A stretch of DNA of 18,428 nucleotides from JADGQM01 sp964441945 (GTDB taxonomy: Bacteria; Desulfobacterota; Syntrophobacteria; Syntrophobacterales; Syntrophobacteraceae). The stretch is from positions 1-18,428 of the forward strand of contig CAYTWB010000073.1 in NCBI GenBank assembly GCA_964441945.1, read 5' to 3'. The position numbers and the translations under genes were made by a program. The notes under the pieces are model-generated. The model saw only the letters and a list, made by a program, of their open reading frames with translations, did not search any database and was not told the origin of the DNA. Of this stretch, positions 1-7,651 are shown piece after piece. Within the stretch, counting starts at the first letter, position 1, and each line of letters begins with the position of its first letter.

Positions 1-85
1 GAAGAACGACCGATGGAATGCAAGTCTTTAAAATTTCAAATATCTTTGGCTAGGTCTTTATACGCAACGATGCCATGCGGTCTGC

Positions 86-149
86 CACCGAACCACGCCG
101 GGCATATACCGCAGCGTTTCCTGTGAAGCCTCGGCAGCACGGTTCGGTG
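86..149. other. Inverted repeat in the leader of the tautomerase gene
   Basis: A perfect 9-bp inverted repeat (CACCGAACC at 86-94, GGTTCGGTG at 141-149) encloses 46 bases just upstream of the tautomerase gene. It could form a stem in the 5' leader RNA. It has no T-run, so it is not an intrinsic terminator, and I recognise no riboswitch. Bases 1-85 are AT-rich at first and may hold the promoter, but no clear -35/-10 pair stands out. The function is unknown. Confidence 0.3.
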
Positions 150-185
150 CCGCTGACGACGGACGTTAGGTCCTGGGGAGGCAAC

Positions 186-389
186 ATGCCATACGTGAAC
201 ATCAAGGTAACCCGAGAGGGCGTAACATCTGAGCAAAAGGCCAGGCTGATCGCCGGCGTGACCGAGCTCCTCAGGACAGTATTGGGGAAGAACCCGGCGA
301 CTACCGTTGTCGTCATCGATGAGGTTGATACGGACAACTGGGGGATTGCCGGAGAACAGGTCACTTCAAGGCGCAGCAAGGGGCAGTAG
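186..389 (+). CDS. 4-oxalocrotonate tautomerase-like small protein
   Basis: A 67-residue protein of the 4-oxalocrotonate tautomerase family, small cytosolic enzymes that form hexamers and use the N-terminal proline (exposed after Met removal) as general base for keto-enol tautomerisation. The mature protein begins PYVNIKVTREGVT, so the catalytic Pro is present. The rest follows the usual beta-alpha-beta pattern: a helix around residues 15-33, then a strand with TTVVVIDEVDTDNWGIAG, the typical C-terminal motif. I chose ATG 186 because GGGGAGG lies just upstream and because Pro must be residue 2. The reading frame stays open to an ATG at 75, but that extension would bury the catalytic Pro. It lies 32 nt ahead of the amidotransferase gene on the same strand. 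The substrate cannot be told from sequence. Confidence 0.85.
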   Translation: MPYVNIKVTREGVTSEQKARLIAGVTELLRTVLGKNPATTVVVIDEVDTDNWGIAGEQVTSRRSKGQ

Positions 390-421
390 GAGAAACACCG
401 CACCAACCATTGAGGTGATCA

Positions 422-1141
422 GTGCGCAGGCTGTTCATTATTAAGGCTGGGACCACTTTCCCCAATACGGCTCGACAATGGGGTGACTTTGACTTGTGGA
501 CGCTTAATGGGCTCCAGCTGAGCTCCAGTGAAGTAGAGGTTGTGGACGTGGCGGCCGGAAGTCCCCTGCCGGACGCAAAAGCATGCAGCGGGGTCGTGGT
601 GACGGGGTCTCATGCCATGGTGACGGACAATCTCCCGTGGAGCGAGGCAACCGCAGCCTGGATTCCTTCGCTCATTGCTGCTGAGGTCCCTTTCCTCGGG
701 ATTTGCTATGGCCACCAACTCCTGGCACAGGCGATGGGCGGCAGGGTAGGCTTCCATCCTGGAGGAGAAGAAATCGGCACGGTTGACATTCACCTGCTTC
801 CGAACAGCCGGACCGATCCGCTTTTCTGTTCGCTCCCATCGCCATTCAAGGCCCACACCACGCATTCACAGACCGTGCTCTCTTTGCCGCAGGGCGCAGT
901 GTGCCTGGCTTCGAATTCCTTTGAACCCCACCATGCTTTCAGGCTGGGTTCGTGCGCCTGGGGTGTTCAGTTTCATCCGGAATACGATCGAAAGATCATG
1001 GAGTCCTATGTCGTGGAGCAGACCGAAGGGCTCGAAGCGGCAGGACAGGATGTCCCTGAACTGCTGCGAACCATAGCCGATACGCCGGAGGCAGCCACGA
1101 TTCTGAGAAGGTTTGGCCGCATGATGGGAAGATGGAGGTAA
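422..1141 (+). CDS. Class I glutamine amidotransferase (GMP synthase-like domain)
   Basis: A 239-residue stand-alone class I glutamine amidotransferase domain. Such domains hydrolyse glutamine and pass ammonia to a partner, or act on gamma-glutamyl compounds. The catalytic triad is visible: the nucleophile elbow GICYGHQ with Cys95, then FHPE with His185 and Glu187. TGSHAMV (61-67) and GGRVGFHPGGEEIG (106-119) are also typical of the GMP synthase-like (COG0518) branch. No synthetase domain follows, so it is not GuaA itself, and the length is normal for the stand-alone form. The GTG start at 422 has AGGTG about 5 nt upstream. Its stop TAA overlaps the region carrying the ribosome binding site of the ABC transporter gene downstream, so the two are probably cotranscribed and translationally coupled. 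The true substrate is unknown. Confidence 0.85.
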   Translation: MRRLFIIKAGTTFPNTARQWGDFDLWTLNGLQLSSSEVEVVDVAAGSPLPDAKACSGVVVTGSHAMVTDNLPWSEATAAWIPSLIAAEVPFLGICYGHQLLAQAMGGRVGFHPGGEEIGTVDIHLLPNSRTDPLFCSLPSPFKAHTTHSQTVLSLPQGAVCLASNSFEPHHAFRLGSCAWGVQFHPEYDRKIMESYVVEQTEGLEAAGQDVPELLRTIADTPEAATILRRFGRMMGRWR

Positions 1142-1150
1142 GGAAAGATC
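1134..1150 (+). promoter_or_regulatory. Ribosome binding site placed before an ATC codon
   Basis: GGAGG (1134-1138) lies inside the last codons of the amidotransferase gene. Nine bases later comes ATC (1148-1150), in frame with the ABC transporter. The spacing is ideal for initiation, but the codon is ATC where ATG would be expected. No ATG, GTG or TTG occurs in this frame between the preceding in-frame stop (1139-1141) and GTG 1247. It is either a near-cognate start or a single-base difference (real or sequencing) from ATG. Confidence 0.5.
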
Positions 1151-2902
1151 CGCACGAACAGCTCATGGGGTGCTGTCAGCCTCATTCGTCCCTACTTCAA
1201 ACGCCATGCATGGAGGATTTCCGCGGGTTTTGCTGCACTCATTATCGTGGATTTCCTGCAGCTCGTCATTCCCCGAGTAGTCAAGACAGCAGTCGATGAT
1301 CTGCAATTCGGATCGGCAACGCAGCAGAGCCTTTTGACATGCGGGTTTTATATTGTCTTTCTGGCCCTGCTCATCGGCATTCTGCGCTTTTTCTGGCGCA
1401 TCTTGCTGCTTGGTTTTTCCCGCTCCCTGGAGACCGATCTCCGCAGTCGGCTGTTTGCTCACATCCTGACTCTGGACAGGTTTTTCTTCCAGCGCAGGAC
1501 AACCGGGGAGATCATGGCCCTGGCCACCAATGACCTCTCATCGGTCCAACTGGCAAGCGGGATGGGGTTGGTGGCTCTTGTTGACGCCGCCTTCATGGGT
1601 GTGGCAACCATTGCATTCATGGCCTATATCAGCCCCGGTTTAACAGCAATCGCCATCGCTCCCATGCCGCTTCTTGCAATCATCACCCGTTTCCTATCCG
1701 CTCGCCTGCATCGTCGGTTCAAGAAGGTCCAGGAACAGTTCTCCGCCTTGACGGAGTTCGCTCGCTCAACGATTTCCGCCATCCGGCTGATCAAGGCCTA
1801 TACCCTGGAGGCCTATCAGGGCAAGCGCTTTGAAGCGATGGGGGAAACCTACATTCAAGACAATGTCAGGCTTTCCATGGTATACGGCACGCTGTTTCCC
1901 ATCTCCGGTTTTATCGGCAATGCCGGCCTGCTTCTGGTGCTTGTCTTCGGCGGTCGCATGGCGATTGAGGGGACTATTACGGCAGGCGATTTTGTTGCCT
2001 TCATCAATTATCTCATGCTCATGACCTGGCCGATGATGGCAATAGGCTGGGTAACGGACCTCTTTCAACGGGGTGTCACCTCTCTTGGACGAATCCAGTC
2101 ACTGTTCAATGAAAAACCCGACCTGCGAGATCCGCTCACTTCACAGCCCCCAGCCGCTTTGAGCGGTGGAATTGAGCTCAAAAACCTCTCTTTCTCCTAC
2201 CCCCATCACACCCAACTTGCGCTTCAGGACATCGATCTGGAGATTCGACCGGGTCAGTTCCTTGGCATTGTGGGACGAACCGGCTCGGGTAAGACCACCC
2301 TGTGTCACCTCCTCACCAGGCTTTATCCCGTTGAGGACGGCACCATTTTTTTTGACGGGCGGGACGCAAACAGCCTGCCGCTCTCTGCCATAAGAGAAGG
2401 GATTGCCTTCGTTCCCCAGGAGGTCATCCTTTTCTCCGACACCCTGGCTTTCAACATCACGATGGGCAAACCCGACGCCACTCAGGAGGAGATCGAAAGG
2501 GTATCAAAAGCCGCCGCCATCCACGATGAAATCATGGCCATGAAAGACGGTTATCTGACCCGGATCGGGGAGCATGGAGTGAAGCTGTCCGGCGGCCAAA
2601 GACAACGGGTGGCCATAGCCCGTGCCTTGCTCCTCAATCGCCCGATTCTCATCATCGACGACGGTCTCTCCGCTGTCGACATGGAAACGGAACACAACAT
2701 CATTGGCTCGATTGCCGACTATCGAAAGGGGAACACGTGCATTATCGTTTCCCACAGGGTTGCACCCCTTGCCGATGCCGACGGAATACTGGTCATGGAG
2801 CATGGATGCATCGTCGCCAGTGGAAAGCATGAAACACTCCTCGAGGCGAGCCCTTTCTACGCCGGCATCTACCGGCAACAGACCGAATCGTTGAGTGGAT
2901 GA
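1148..2902 (+). CDS. ABC exporter half-transporter, degenerate-site subunit
   Basis: A type IV (ABCB/MsbA-like) half-transporter: six membrane segments over about residues 20-310, then a nucleotide-binding domain. In numbering from 1148 (584 aa) the motifs are Walker A GRTGSGKT at 376-383, Q-loop Gln424, signature LSGGQ at 480-484, Walker B ILIID at 500-504 and H-loop His536. The residue after Walker B is Asp505, not the catalytic Glu. This is the pattern of the impaired subunit in heterodimeric exporters such as TM287/288 and BmrCD. The start is unusual. The first canonical in-frame start is GTG 1247, which would give 551 aa and cut into membrane helix 1. The upstream frame encodes IRPYFKRHAWRISAGFAAL, typical of family N-termini, so I extend to ATC 1148, which has GGAGG 9 nt upstream. 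If ATC is not used, the gene is 1247-2902. It pairs with the next gene. Confidence 0.85.
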   Translation: MRTNSSWGAVSLIRPYFKRHAWRISAGFAALIIVDFLQLVIPRVVKTAVDDLQFGSATQQSLLTCGFYIVFLALLIGILRFFWRILLLGFSRSLETDLRSRLFAHILTLDRFFFQRRTTGEIMALATNDLSSVQLASGMGLVALVDAAFMGVATIAFMAYISPGLTAIAIAPMPLLAIITRFLSARLHRRFKKVQEQFSALTEFARSTISAIRLIKAYTLEAYQGKRFEAMGETYIQDNVRLSMVYGTLFPISGFIGNAGLLLVLVFGGRMAIEGTITAGDFVAFINYLMLMTWPMMAIGWVTDLFQRGVTSLGRIQSLFNEKPDLRDPLTSQPPAALSGGIELKNLSFSYPHHTQLALQDIDLEIRPGQFLGIVGRTGSGKTTLCHLLTRLYPVEDGTIFFDGRDANSLPLSAIREGIAFVPQEVILFSDTLAFNITMGKPDATQEEIERVSKAAAIHDEIMAMKDGYLTRIGEHGVKLSGGQRQRVAIARALLLNRPILIIDDGLSAVDMETEHNIIGSIADYRKGNTCIIVSHRVAPLADADGILVMEHGCIVASGKHETLLEASPFYAGIYRQQTESLSG

Positions 2903-2974
2903 TTCATCCAATGGAGGGACTACGGGATCGCTCGGAGGATTTGGCGATCCGGCAAAGGCAAATCAGGATACTTC

Positions 2975-4768
2975 ATGCAACACACCTATGGTTACTTTGA
3001 AGACGATCATATCGGCCAGATAAGTGATGTCAGCCTGTGGCGGCGCATGCTGGGATTCATCCTGCTCCAATGGCGATGGGCCGCCGCCGCAATTCTGCTC
3101 TCTTTTCTCGTAACCGCCACGAGTCTCGCTTTGCCTCGTCTGATACAGGTGGGAATGGATCGCTATATCGTCTCGGCCGATCTTGGTACGGAAGAACGCC
3201 TCTGGGGACTGACAAGGCTTGGCATACTGTTTTTAGGGGCCGTTGCTGTTGGTTTCGTTGCCAACTTCTTTCAGGTTATTGCCCTGGAGTGGACGGGTCA
3301 ACATATCATGCACGCAATCCGCTGCCGGCTGTTCGCTCACATGCTGAACCTGAATCTTTCCTTCTTCAACATTCATCCAATCGGAAGACTCGTCACACGC
3401 CTCACCAACGACATCCAGAACCTGCACGAAATGTTCACCTCGGTTATTGTGACCCTTTTCAACGACGGCATTCGCCTCCTGGGAATTCTTGCCATTCTCT
3501 ACTGGATGAACTGGCGCCTGGCCCTGTTGCTCTGCCTCACACTCCCGATCATGCTCCTCGTCACCACATGGTTTGGCCGCCTGAGCCGGGACGCATTCCG
3601 GCAGCTGCGCACGCACCTGGCATCGATCAATGCTTTTCTCCAGGAAGCCGTCTCCGGGATTTCCGTGATCCAGCTGTTTCTGAGGGAAAAGGACATGCAC
3701 CGGAGATTCACCGGACTGAACGACCGCTATTACGACTCAGCCTGTTATCAGATTCGGGTTTTTGGCCTGTTCATGCCGCTGATCGAGGTGATGAGCTCCG
3801 TTGCCCTGGCCCTGATCATCTGGTACGGAGGCGGCGAAATCATCGAGCAACATATGACCATCGGGACCCTAACAGCCTTCATTGCCTATATGAGGCTCTT
3901 TTTCCAGCCCGTGAGGGAGCTCTCTCAAAAGTACTCCATCGTGCAGTCCGCCATGGCTTCCGCGGAGAGGATTTTTCATCTCCTGGGACTCAAGGACAGC
4001 CTGCCGACATTGGATCACCCCGTCGTGTCCGAAGCCGTTCGCGGTGAGATCGTCTTCTCGCAGGTCAATTTCGCCTACGAACCGGATCATCCGGTGATCC
4101 GAGACCTCTCGATTCAGATTCTCCCCGGAGAGACTCTGGCGATCGTCGGCGCCACCGGATCAGGGAAAACTACTCTGATCAATCTTCTGGAGCGTTTTTT
4201 CGATCCCTGTGGCGGGTTGATCAGTCTGGATGGAGTGGATTTGCGCAGACTCGATCCACAGTGGCTGAGAGAGCAGATTGGACTGGTGATGCAGGACGTT
4301 TTCATCGTCCCCGCTTCCGTAAAAGAGAATATCCTACTGGATCGGCAGCTTTCCGAGAAAGAGATCCAAAGGGTCATCGAGCTCTCCCAGCTTTCAGGCA
4401 TGGTCGAGAGGCTTCCATGCGGGCTGGAAACCAGGATCGGAGAAGGAGGGATGGATATTTCGGCCGGTCAAAAGCAACTCCTCGCCCTGGCCCGTGTGTT
4501 TGCCCGAAATCCTCGAATACTGATTCTGGACGAAGCCACCGCCAATGTGGACACGGAAACGGAACTGCTGCTTGAACAGGCCATTCAATCTGCCCTGCAG
4601 GACCGGACAAGCATCGTCATTGCTCATCGCCTCTCCACCATTAGGAGGGCTGACCGCATCCTGGTCATGGATCAGGGCCGAATTGTCGAACAGGGAAGCC
4701 ATGGTGCCCTCATGCAACAGCGTGGGCTCTATTATCACCTGCAGACCCTGCAAAACGGGAACTTGTGA
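2975..4768 (+). CDS. ABC exporter half-transporter, catalytic-Glu subunit
   Basis: A 597-residue half-transporter with an N-terminal six-helix domain (about 25-325) and a C-terminal nucleotide-binding domain. The motifs are Walker A GATGSGKT at 392-399, Q-loop Gln440, Walker B ILILD at 515-519 followed by the intact catalytic Glu520, and H-loop His551. The signature motif reads ISAGQ (495-499) instead of LSGGQ, as is common in the YheH/TM288/MdlB-type partner of heterodimeric exporters. With the preceding gene it should make an inner-membrane exporter with one full and one weak ATP site. The ATG at 2975 has AGGA 7 nt upstream, and 72 nt separate it from the preceding gene. The substrate is unknown; family members move drugs, peptides or lipids. 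The 123-nt gap to the convergent gene at 4892 shows no clear intrinsic terminator. Confidence 0.92.
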   Translation: MQHTYGYFEDDHIGQISDVSLWRRMLGFILLQWRWAAAAILLSFLVTATSLALPRLIQVGMDRYIVSADLGTEERLWGLTRLGILFLGAVAVGFVANFFQVIALEWTGQHIMHAIRCRLFAHMLNLNLSFFNIHPIGRLVTRLTNDIQNLHEMFTSVIVTLFNDGIRLLGILAILYWMNWRLALLLCLTLPIMLLVTTWFGRLSRDAFRQLRTHLASINAFLQEAVSGISVIQLFLREKDMHRRFTGLNDRYYDSACYQIRVFGLFMPLIEVMSSVALALIIWYGGGEIIEQHMTIGTLTAFIAYMRLFFQPVRELSQKYSIVQSAMASAERIFHLLGLKDSLPTLDHPVVSEAVRGEIVFSQVNFAYEPDHPVIRDLSIQILPGETLAIVGATGSGKTTLINLLERFFDPCGGLISLDGVDLRRLDPQWLREQIGLVMQDVFIVPASVKENILLDRQLSEKEIQRVIELSQLSGMVERLPCGLETRIGEGGMDISAGQKQLLALARVFARNPRILILDEATANVDTETELLLEQAIQSALQDRTSIVIAHRLSTIRRADRILVMDQGRIVEQGSHGALMQQRGLYYHLQTLQNGNL

Positions 4769-4891
4769 GCTCTCGAAAAGGTAGTCCGAAAGCTGAAAGG
4801 ACCGAAGGATTATCGGCCACCCCACCCGATAAAAATTGGAGCGCCGAAATCTCCCGGGAGTCGTTCAGCTGTGATGTTTCCTCTTCGCCGG

Positions 4892-5944
4892 TCAATCCGA
4901 AGAATCCAGTTCCCGCTGAATCATTTCCTTCTTGACGGACGAGCCTTCGGGACCTGCTTCTTGAAGGCGCTTTAAACCCTGGCGATAGCCTTTCAGGCCA
5001 TTTTTGGTCTTGAGCTTCTGTTCCCCAAGGTCTTCCGGGAGCCGGTTTCTGGACCAATTTGAGAGGACCTGGAGCTTGACCTCCGGTTCCATAAAAGGAT
5101 GGCCGGCAACGAAGTCGACCAGTGCCGACCACTCGAGAGGAGAAGGTCCTCCCCACTGCCTTGCCAAAGCAAAAAGGCGGTAACACGTCACGGCCGCTTC
5201 ACGCTCCTCCTCCGTCTGAAAATGGCGGCCGCTGTAAACCCGCATAGCCTCCCTCCCAACCTGGCTGATGAAGGCAAGGTAGAACCAGCGCAGCAGGTAA
5301 AAATAGCTTTCACGGCTGATCTCTTTGCCTGCCCAATAGAGAGGGTTGGTGAGGTTCTTTAAATTAAGGGCCCACCTGGCAACCCGGTAAAGATGTGGAT
5401 TTCTCTTCAGGAGTTGCATGACGGGATGGCCGTTGATCTTGCGATAGATCTGGTAGTACCGCTGGTAATCGCTCAGTCTGCGATTGCCCAGGTATCTGAA
5501 CGGGATAACGCTTCCCAGCCGTGCCAGTCTGGCGCTCACTCGACGCACCAGCTGCAGCAGCTCGGTCAGGGAAGCCTCATACTTTGGGATGAGAGAATCG
5601 GGATGATAGACCTCGGCGATGGCGGTGACGATGCGGACGGCACGCTGGCCGAGGGCTTCGATGCTCAACTGCAGCTCGGCGTCAGGCAGCTGCCAGACCT
5701 CACTTCGGAAATCCTTGATGAGGTCCAGGGCCTGGCGATCCTCATCGCTGGTGGGCGGAAGAACATCCAGATCAGCCTCATCGTCATATTCCCCTTCCAG
5801 AAGCTTTTTCCATCTTCGCCTGATCCACCATCGAACGGAGAGAACACTAAGAAGAGTGAAAAGCGTGAGGAGGAGAAAGCAGGCACTCAACCAGTGCTGG
5901 TGAAAAAAATCGTTGAGGACCTGCCATTCAAGCTGAATATCCAT
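4892..5944 (-). CDS. Hypothetical membrane-anchored protein
   Basis: A 350-residue protein that I cannot assign to a named family. It begins with a short N-terminus and one strong hydrophobic segment (about residues 18-40). An Arg/Lys-rich stop-transfer (IRRRWKK) and an acidic stretch (EGEYDDEADLD) follow, so it is probably a single-pass inner-membrane protein with a large cytosolic domain. The rest is helical, with many Arg, Leu and Tyr residues. A semi-hydrophobic aromatic patch around residues 213-235 (YFYLLRWFYLAFISQVG) is followed by REAMRVYSGR and could associate with the membrane. The C-terminus is highly charged. No catalytic motif is visible. The start at 5944 lacks a strong ribosome binding site. 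It is the last gene of the long minus-strand run, 302 bases beyond the RdgC-family gene, and converges on the ABC exporter genes. Confidence 0.7.
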   Translation of the reverse strand: MDIQLEWQVLNDFFHQHWLSACFLLLTLFTLLSVLSVRWWIRRRWKKLLEGEYDDEADLDVLPPTSDEDRQALDLIKDFRSEVWQLPDAELQLSIEALGQRAVRIVTAIAEVYHPDSLIPKYEASLTELLQLVRRVSARLARLGSVIPFRYLGNRRLSDYQRYYQIYRKINGHPVMQLLKRNPHLYRVARWALNLKNLTNPLYWAGKEISRESYFYLLRWFYLAFISQVGREAMRVYSGRHFQTEEEREAAVTCYRLFALARQWGGPSPLEWSALVDFVAGHPFMEPEVKLQVLSNWSRNRLPEDLGEQKLKTKNGLKGYRQGLKRLQEAGPEGSSVKKEMIQRELDSSD

Positions 5945-6246
5945 GACGGCTCATAAACAGGCAGTATCAGCGCCCTTCGGTAGGGATAAGACAATCCAAC
6001 GCACGGCAAGCAGAAGTATCAAGGCCTTCCCTGGTGCAGCAAGGTGAGTTATCAGCGGCTCAAACGCCGGTTGAACCGGTCAGGGAGTTGTGCCCGGGAG
6101 TACTCGATCATCGCGCCATAAATGCGTTCCCCCCGTCTGGCGCCCATGCCTTCAGGCACTCTGCGCCAGTGGACGCTGAGCGTCCAGCGTATGCGTTCCC
6201 ACGCAGAGCGTGGGAACGAGGGAAAACGAACTTACAGTGCGAAGAA
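5945..6246. other. Intergenic stretch with palindromic repeats
   Basis: These 302 bases between the RdgC-family gene and the membrane protein carry no convincing open reading frame. The part at about 6121-6220 is a dense cluster of palindromes described separately. The remainder (5945-6120) should contain the leader of the membrane-protein gene, but I see no clear promoter hexamers. Confidence 0.6.
6121..6220. repeat. REP-like cluster of palindromes
   Basis: Three adjacent stems are visible. CTGGCGC (6137-6143) pairs with GCGCCAG (6163-6169), with a small inner stem TGCC/GGCA. GGACGC (6171-6176) pairs with GCGTCC (6180-6185) around TGA. CGTTCCCACGC (6194-6204) pairs perfectly with GCGTGGGAACG (6208-6218) around AGA. 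A partial GCGTTCC also occurs at 6124-6130. GCGTTCCCACGC-type palindromes are a dispersed repeat class in many bacterial genomes (family knowledge). There is no T-run on either strand, so an intrinsic terminator is unlikely, but the stems may stabilise the 3' end of the RdgC-family transcript. Confidence 0.65.
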
Positions 6247-7377
6247 CTAGGCGTTTTCCTGGGGCCTCTCCTTCATCCACGTTTTGATGCGAGGCAGGGA
6301 ATCCCTTTCCCAGGCCGGGCTCAAACGCAAGCCCAGGAACATTTCGAACAGCTTGTTCAAAGCGGTGGAGACCTCTTCGAGGAAATACATTCTCTCCAGG
6401 AATTTCCCTTCCGCATCGTCGTCTTCAAAATCGGGCAGCTGTTTCGGGGTCCTGAGCCCTTTTACAGCCCATAAAAAACTGTCGAGTGTCAGGAAGTACT
6501 CGTTCTCCCCAATTCTCAAGAATAACTGGAGCTCATCAACCAGCTTGCCCTGCCTGAGTCCCGTTCGTGCTTCATGGAGTATGTTGGCCTGAGTGGTGCA
6601 GATCACTCGCTCCTTCCCATCAGCTGGGAGCGTAAGCACCAGGCGTTCACCCAGACTGATTTCGACTCGGCGGCCTTCCGTAAGCTCTATGGCCTCTTGG
6701 GCATTTTCCGTCATAAACCAGAGCCAGGTCAGGAATTCAGATCCTAAGGGGCGCCCTTCATACATCGCATTGGGAGACTTGGCCGAAACCAGGGAAGCAA
6801 GCATATCTTTCTGCCGCCCATCAAGCGGTACCATATTGAGCGCCCAGTGGACGTGGTAGAGAGGGATCGGGTAAACCCGAAAATGTTTTTCGAAATGGGT
6901 CAGGAAAGCGTCTATGGTTTTCGTGCCGGTCCCGCCCAGGAGCATCCACTTTGCCGCAGGGTTCCATACCACCTCACAACCGCCGGGTTTGGGTATGATC
7001 CGGTTCATCAACCAGTTTTGGACATTCTCCTGGATCTCCTGACGTTCCTGTCGCGACGGCCACTTGCCGTTGTTTTTGACGCGATATTCGTCAACCTTTC
7101 GCCTGATGTACTGCTTCCTTACGATCGGCGGCACCGTCCGCTGGTCTACTCGAAACTGAAAAGCAATGTACTCTCCCTTATGATAGGAATTGCCGCCAAA
7201 CGAGGGATCAAAGAGATCATCCCAGGAAACGAATCCCATCGCTTGCTCCTGGTCGTCTTCACACTCTCTAAAGCTTCCTGCTCGAAGTTTTTCGTCGATG
7301 TAGCTCCAGAAATCTCCGCTGACCGCATCAGGCACATAGAATCGGACAAAACTGGCAGAGGCGGATTGAATGCCCAT
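6247..7377 (-). CDS. RdgC-family recombination-associated protein
   Basis: A 376-residue protein that fits the RdgC family, ring-shaped dimers that bind duplex DNA and restrain RecA filament formation in gamma-proteobacteria. The supporting pattern is MGFVSWDDLFD (47-57), a strand with YIAFQFRVDQRTVPPIVRKQ, the Lys/Arg-rich helix, LMNRIIPKP (positively charged loop), WMLLGGTGTKTIDAFLTHF (the paired-strand and helix region) and FLTWLWFMTEN. At 376 residues it is longer than the E. coli protein (303 residues), and similarity is remote, so function is inferred from the fold pattern. The ATG at 7377 has AGGAG 9 nt upstream. It follows the 51-residue basic protein by 33 nt, so they are probably cotranscribed. 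A different DNA-binding role is possible. Confidence 0.7.
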   Translation of the reverse strand: MGIQSASASFVRFYVPDAVSGDFWSYIDEKLRAGSFRECEDDQEQAMGFVSWDDLFDPSFGGNSYHKGEYIAFQFRVDQRTVPPIVRKQYIRRKVDEYRVKNNGKWPSRQERQEIQENVQNWLMNRIIPKPGGCEVVWNPAAKWMLLGGTGTKTIDAFLTHFEKHFRVYPIPLYHVHWALNMVPLDGRQKDMLASLVSAKSPNAMYEGRPLGSEFLTWLWFMTENAQEAIELTEGRRVEISLGERLVLTLPADGKERVICTTQANILHEARTGLRQGKLVDELQLFLRIGENEYFLTLDSFLWAVKGLRTPKQLPDFEDDDAEGKFLERMYFLEEVSTALNKLFEMFLGLRLSPAWERDSLPRIKTWMKERPQENA

Positions 7378-7410
7378 ATCTTCTCACTCCTAACGAATTT
7401 CAGATCTCAC

Positions 7411-7566
7411 TCAAAGCGGACCATGCTGACCGGTTTTCGTTCTCGTCCGCTTCGCGAGATGCTGCCGCGATTTCTGTTCCGCGCTAAGCAACTTCTTTCG
7501 TTTCTCCTTCCGGCGGCGGCGGCGGTCCAACTCTTTTCGTCTCTCTGTCTTCTTGTGTTTAGCCAT
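7411..7566 (-). CDS. Small very basic protein (51 aa)
   Basis: A 51-residue protein dominated by Lys and Arg, beginning MAKHKKTERRKELDRRRRRK. It has no hydrophobic core and is predicted as a single charged helix with a flexible tail. I take it as real because the ATG at 7566 has an excellent ribosome binding site (GGAGGGGAGG, ending 4 nt before the start) and because short Arg/Lys-rich proteins of this kind occur in Desulfobacterota and Planctomycetes (family recollection, no assigned function). An in-frame upstream ATG at 7611 lacks such a site. It could bind RNA, ribosomes or DNA, but that is inferred from charge only. It lies between the BFN protein and the RdgC-family gene in one run. Confidence 0.65.
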   Translation of the reverse strand: MAKHKKTERRKELDRRRRRKEKRKKLLSAEQKSRQHLAKRTRTKTGQHGPL

Positions 7567-7651
7567 AAAACCTCCCCTCCATTTGTGTTCAACAGGAGCT
7601 CTCCACAGCATTGTTTGAATGGAGAAGCCGCCCTAAGCGGAACAAACCGGT

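Noticed and set aside
3037..4047. Open frame of 336 codons on the plus strand
   Set aside because: It is the shifted frame of the second ABC transporter, whose own frame shows all conserved motifs.
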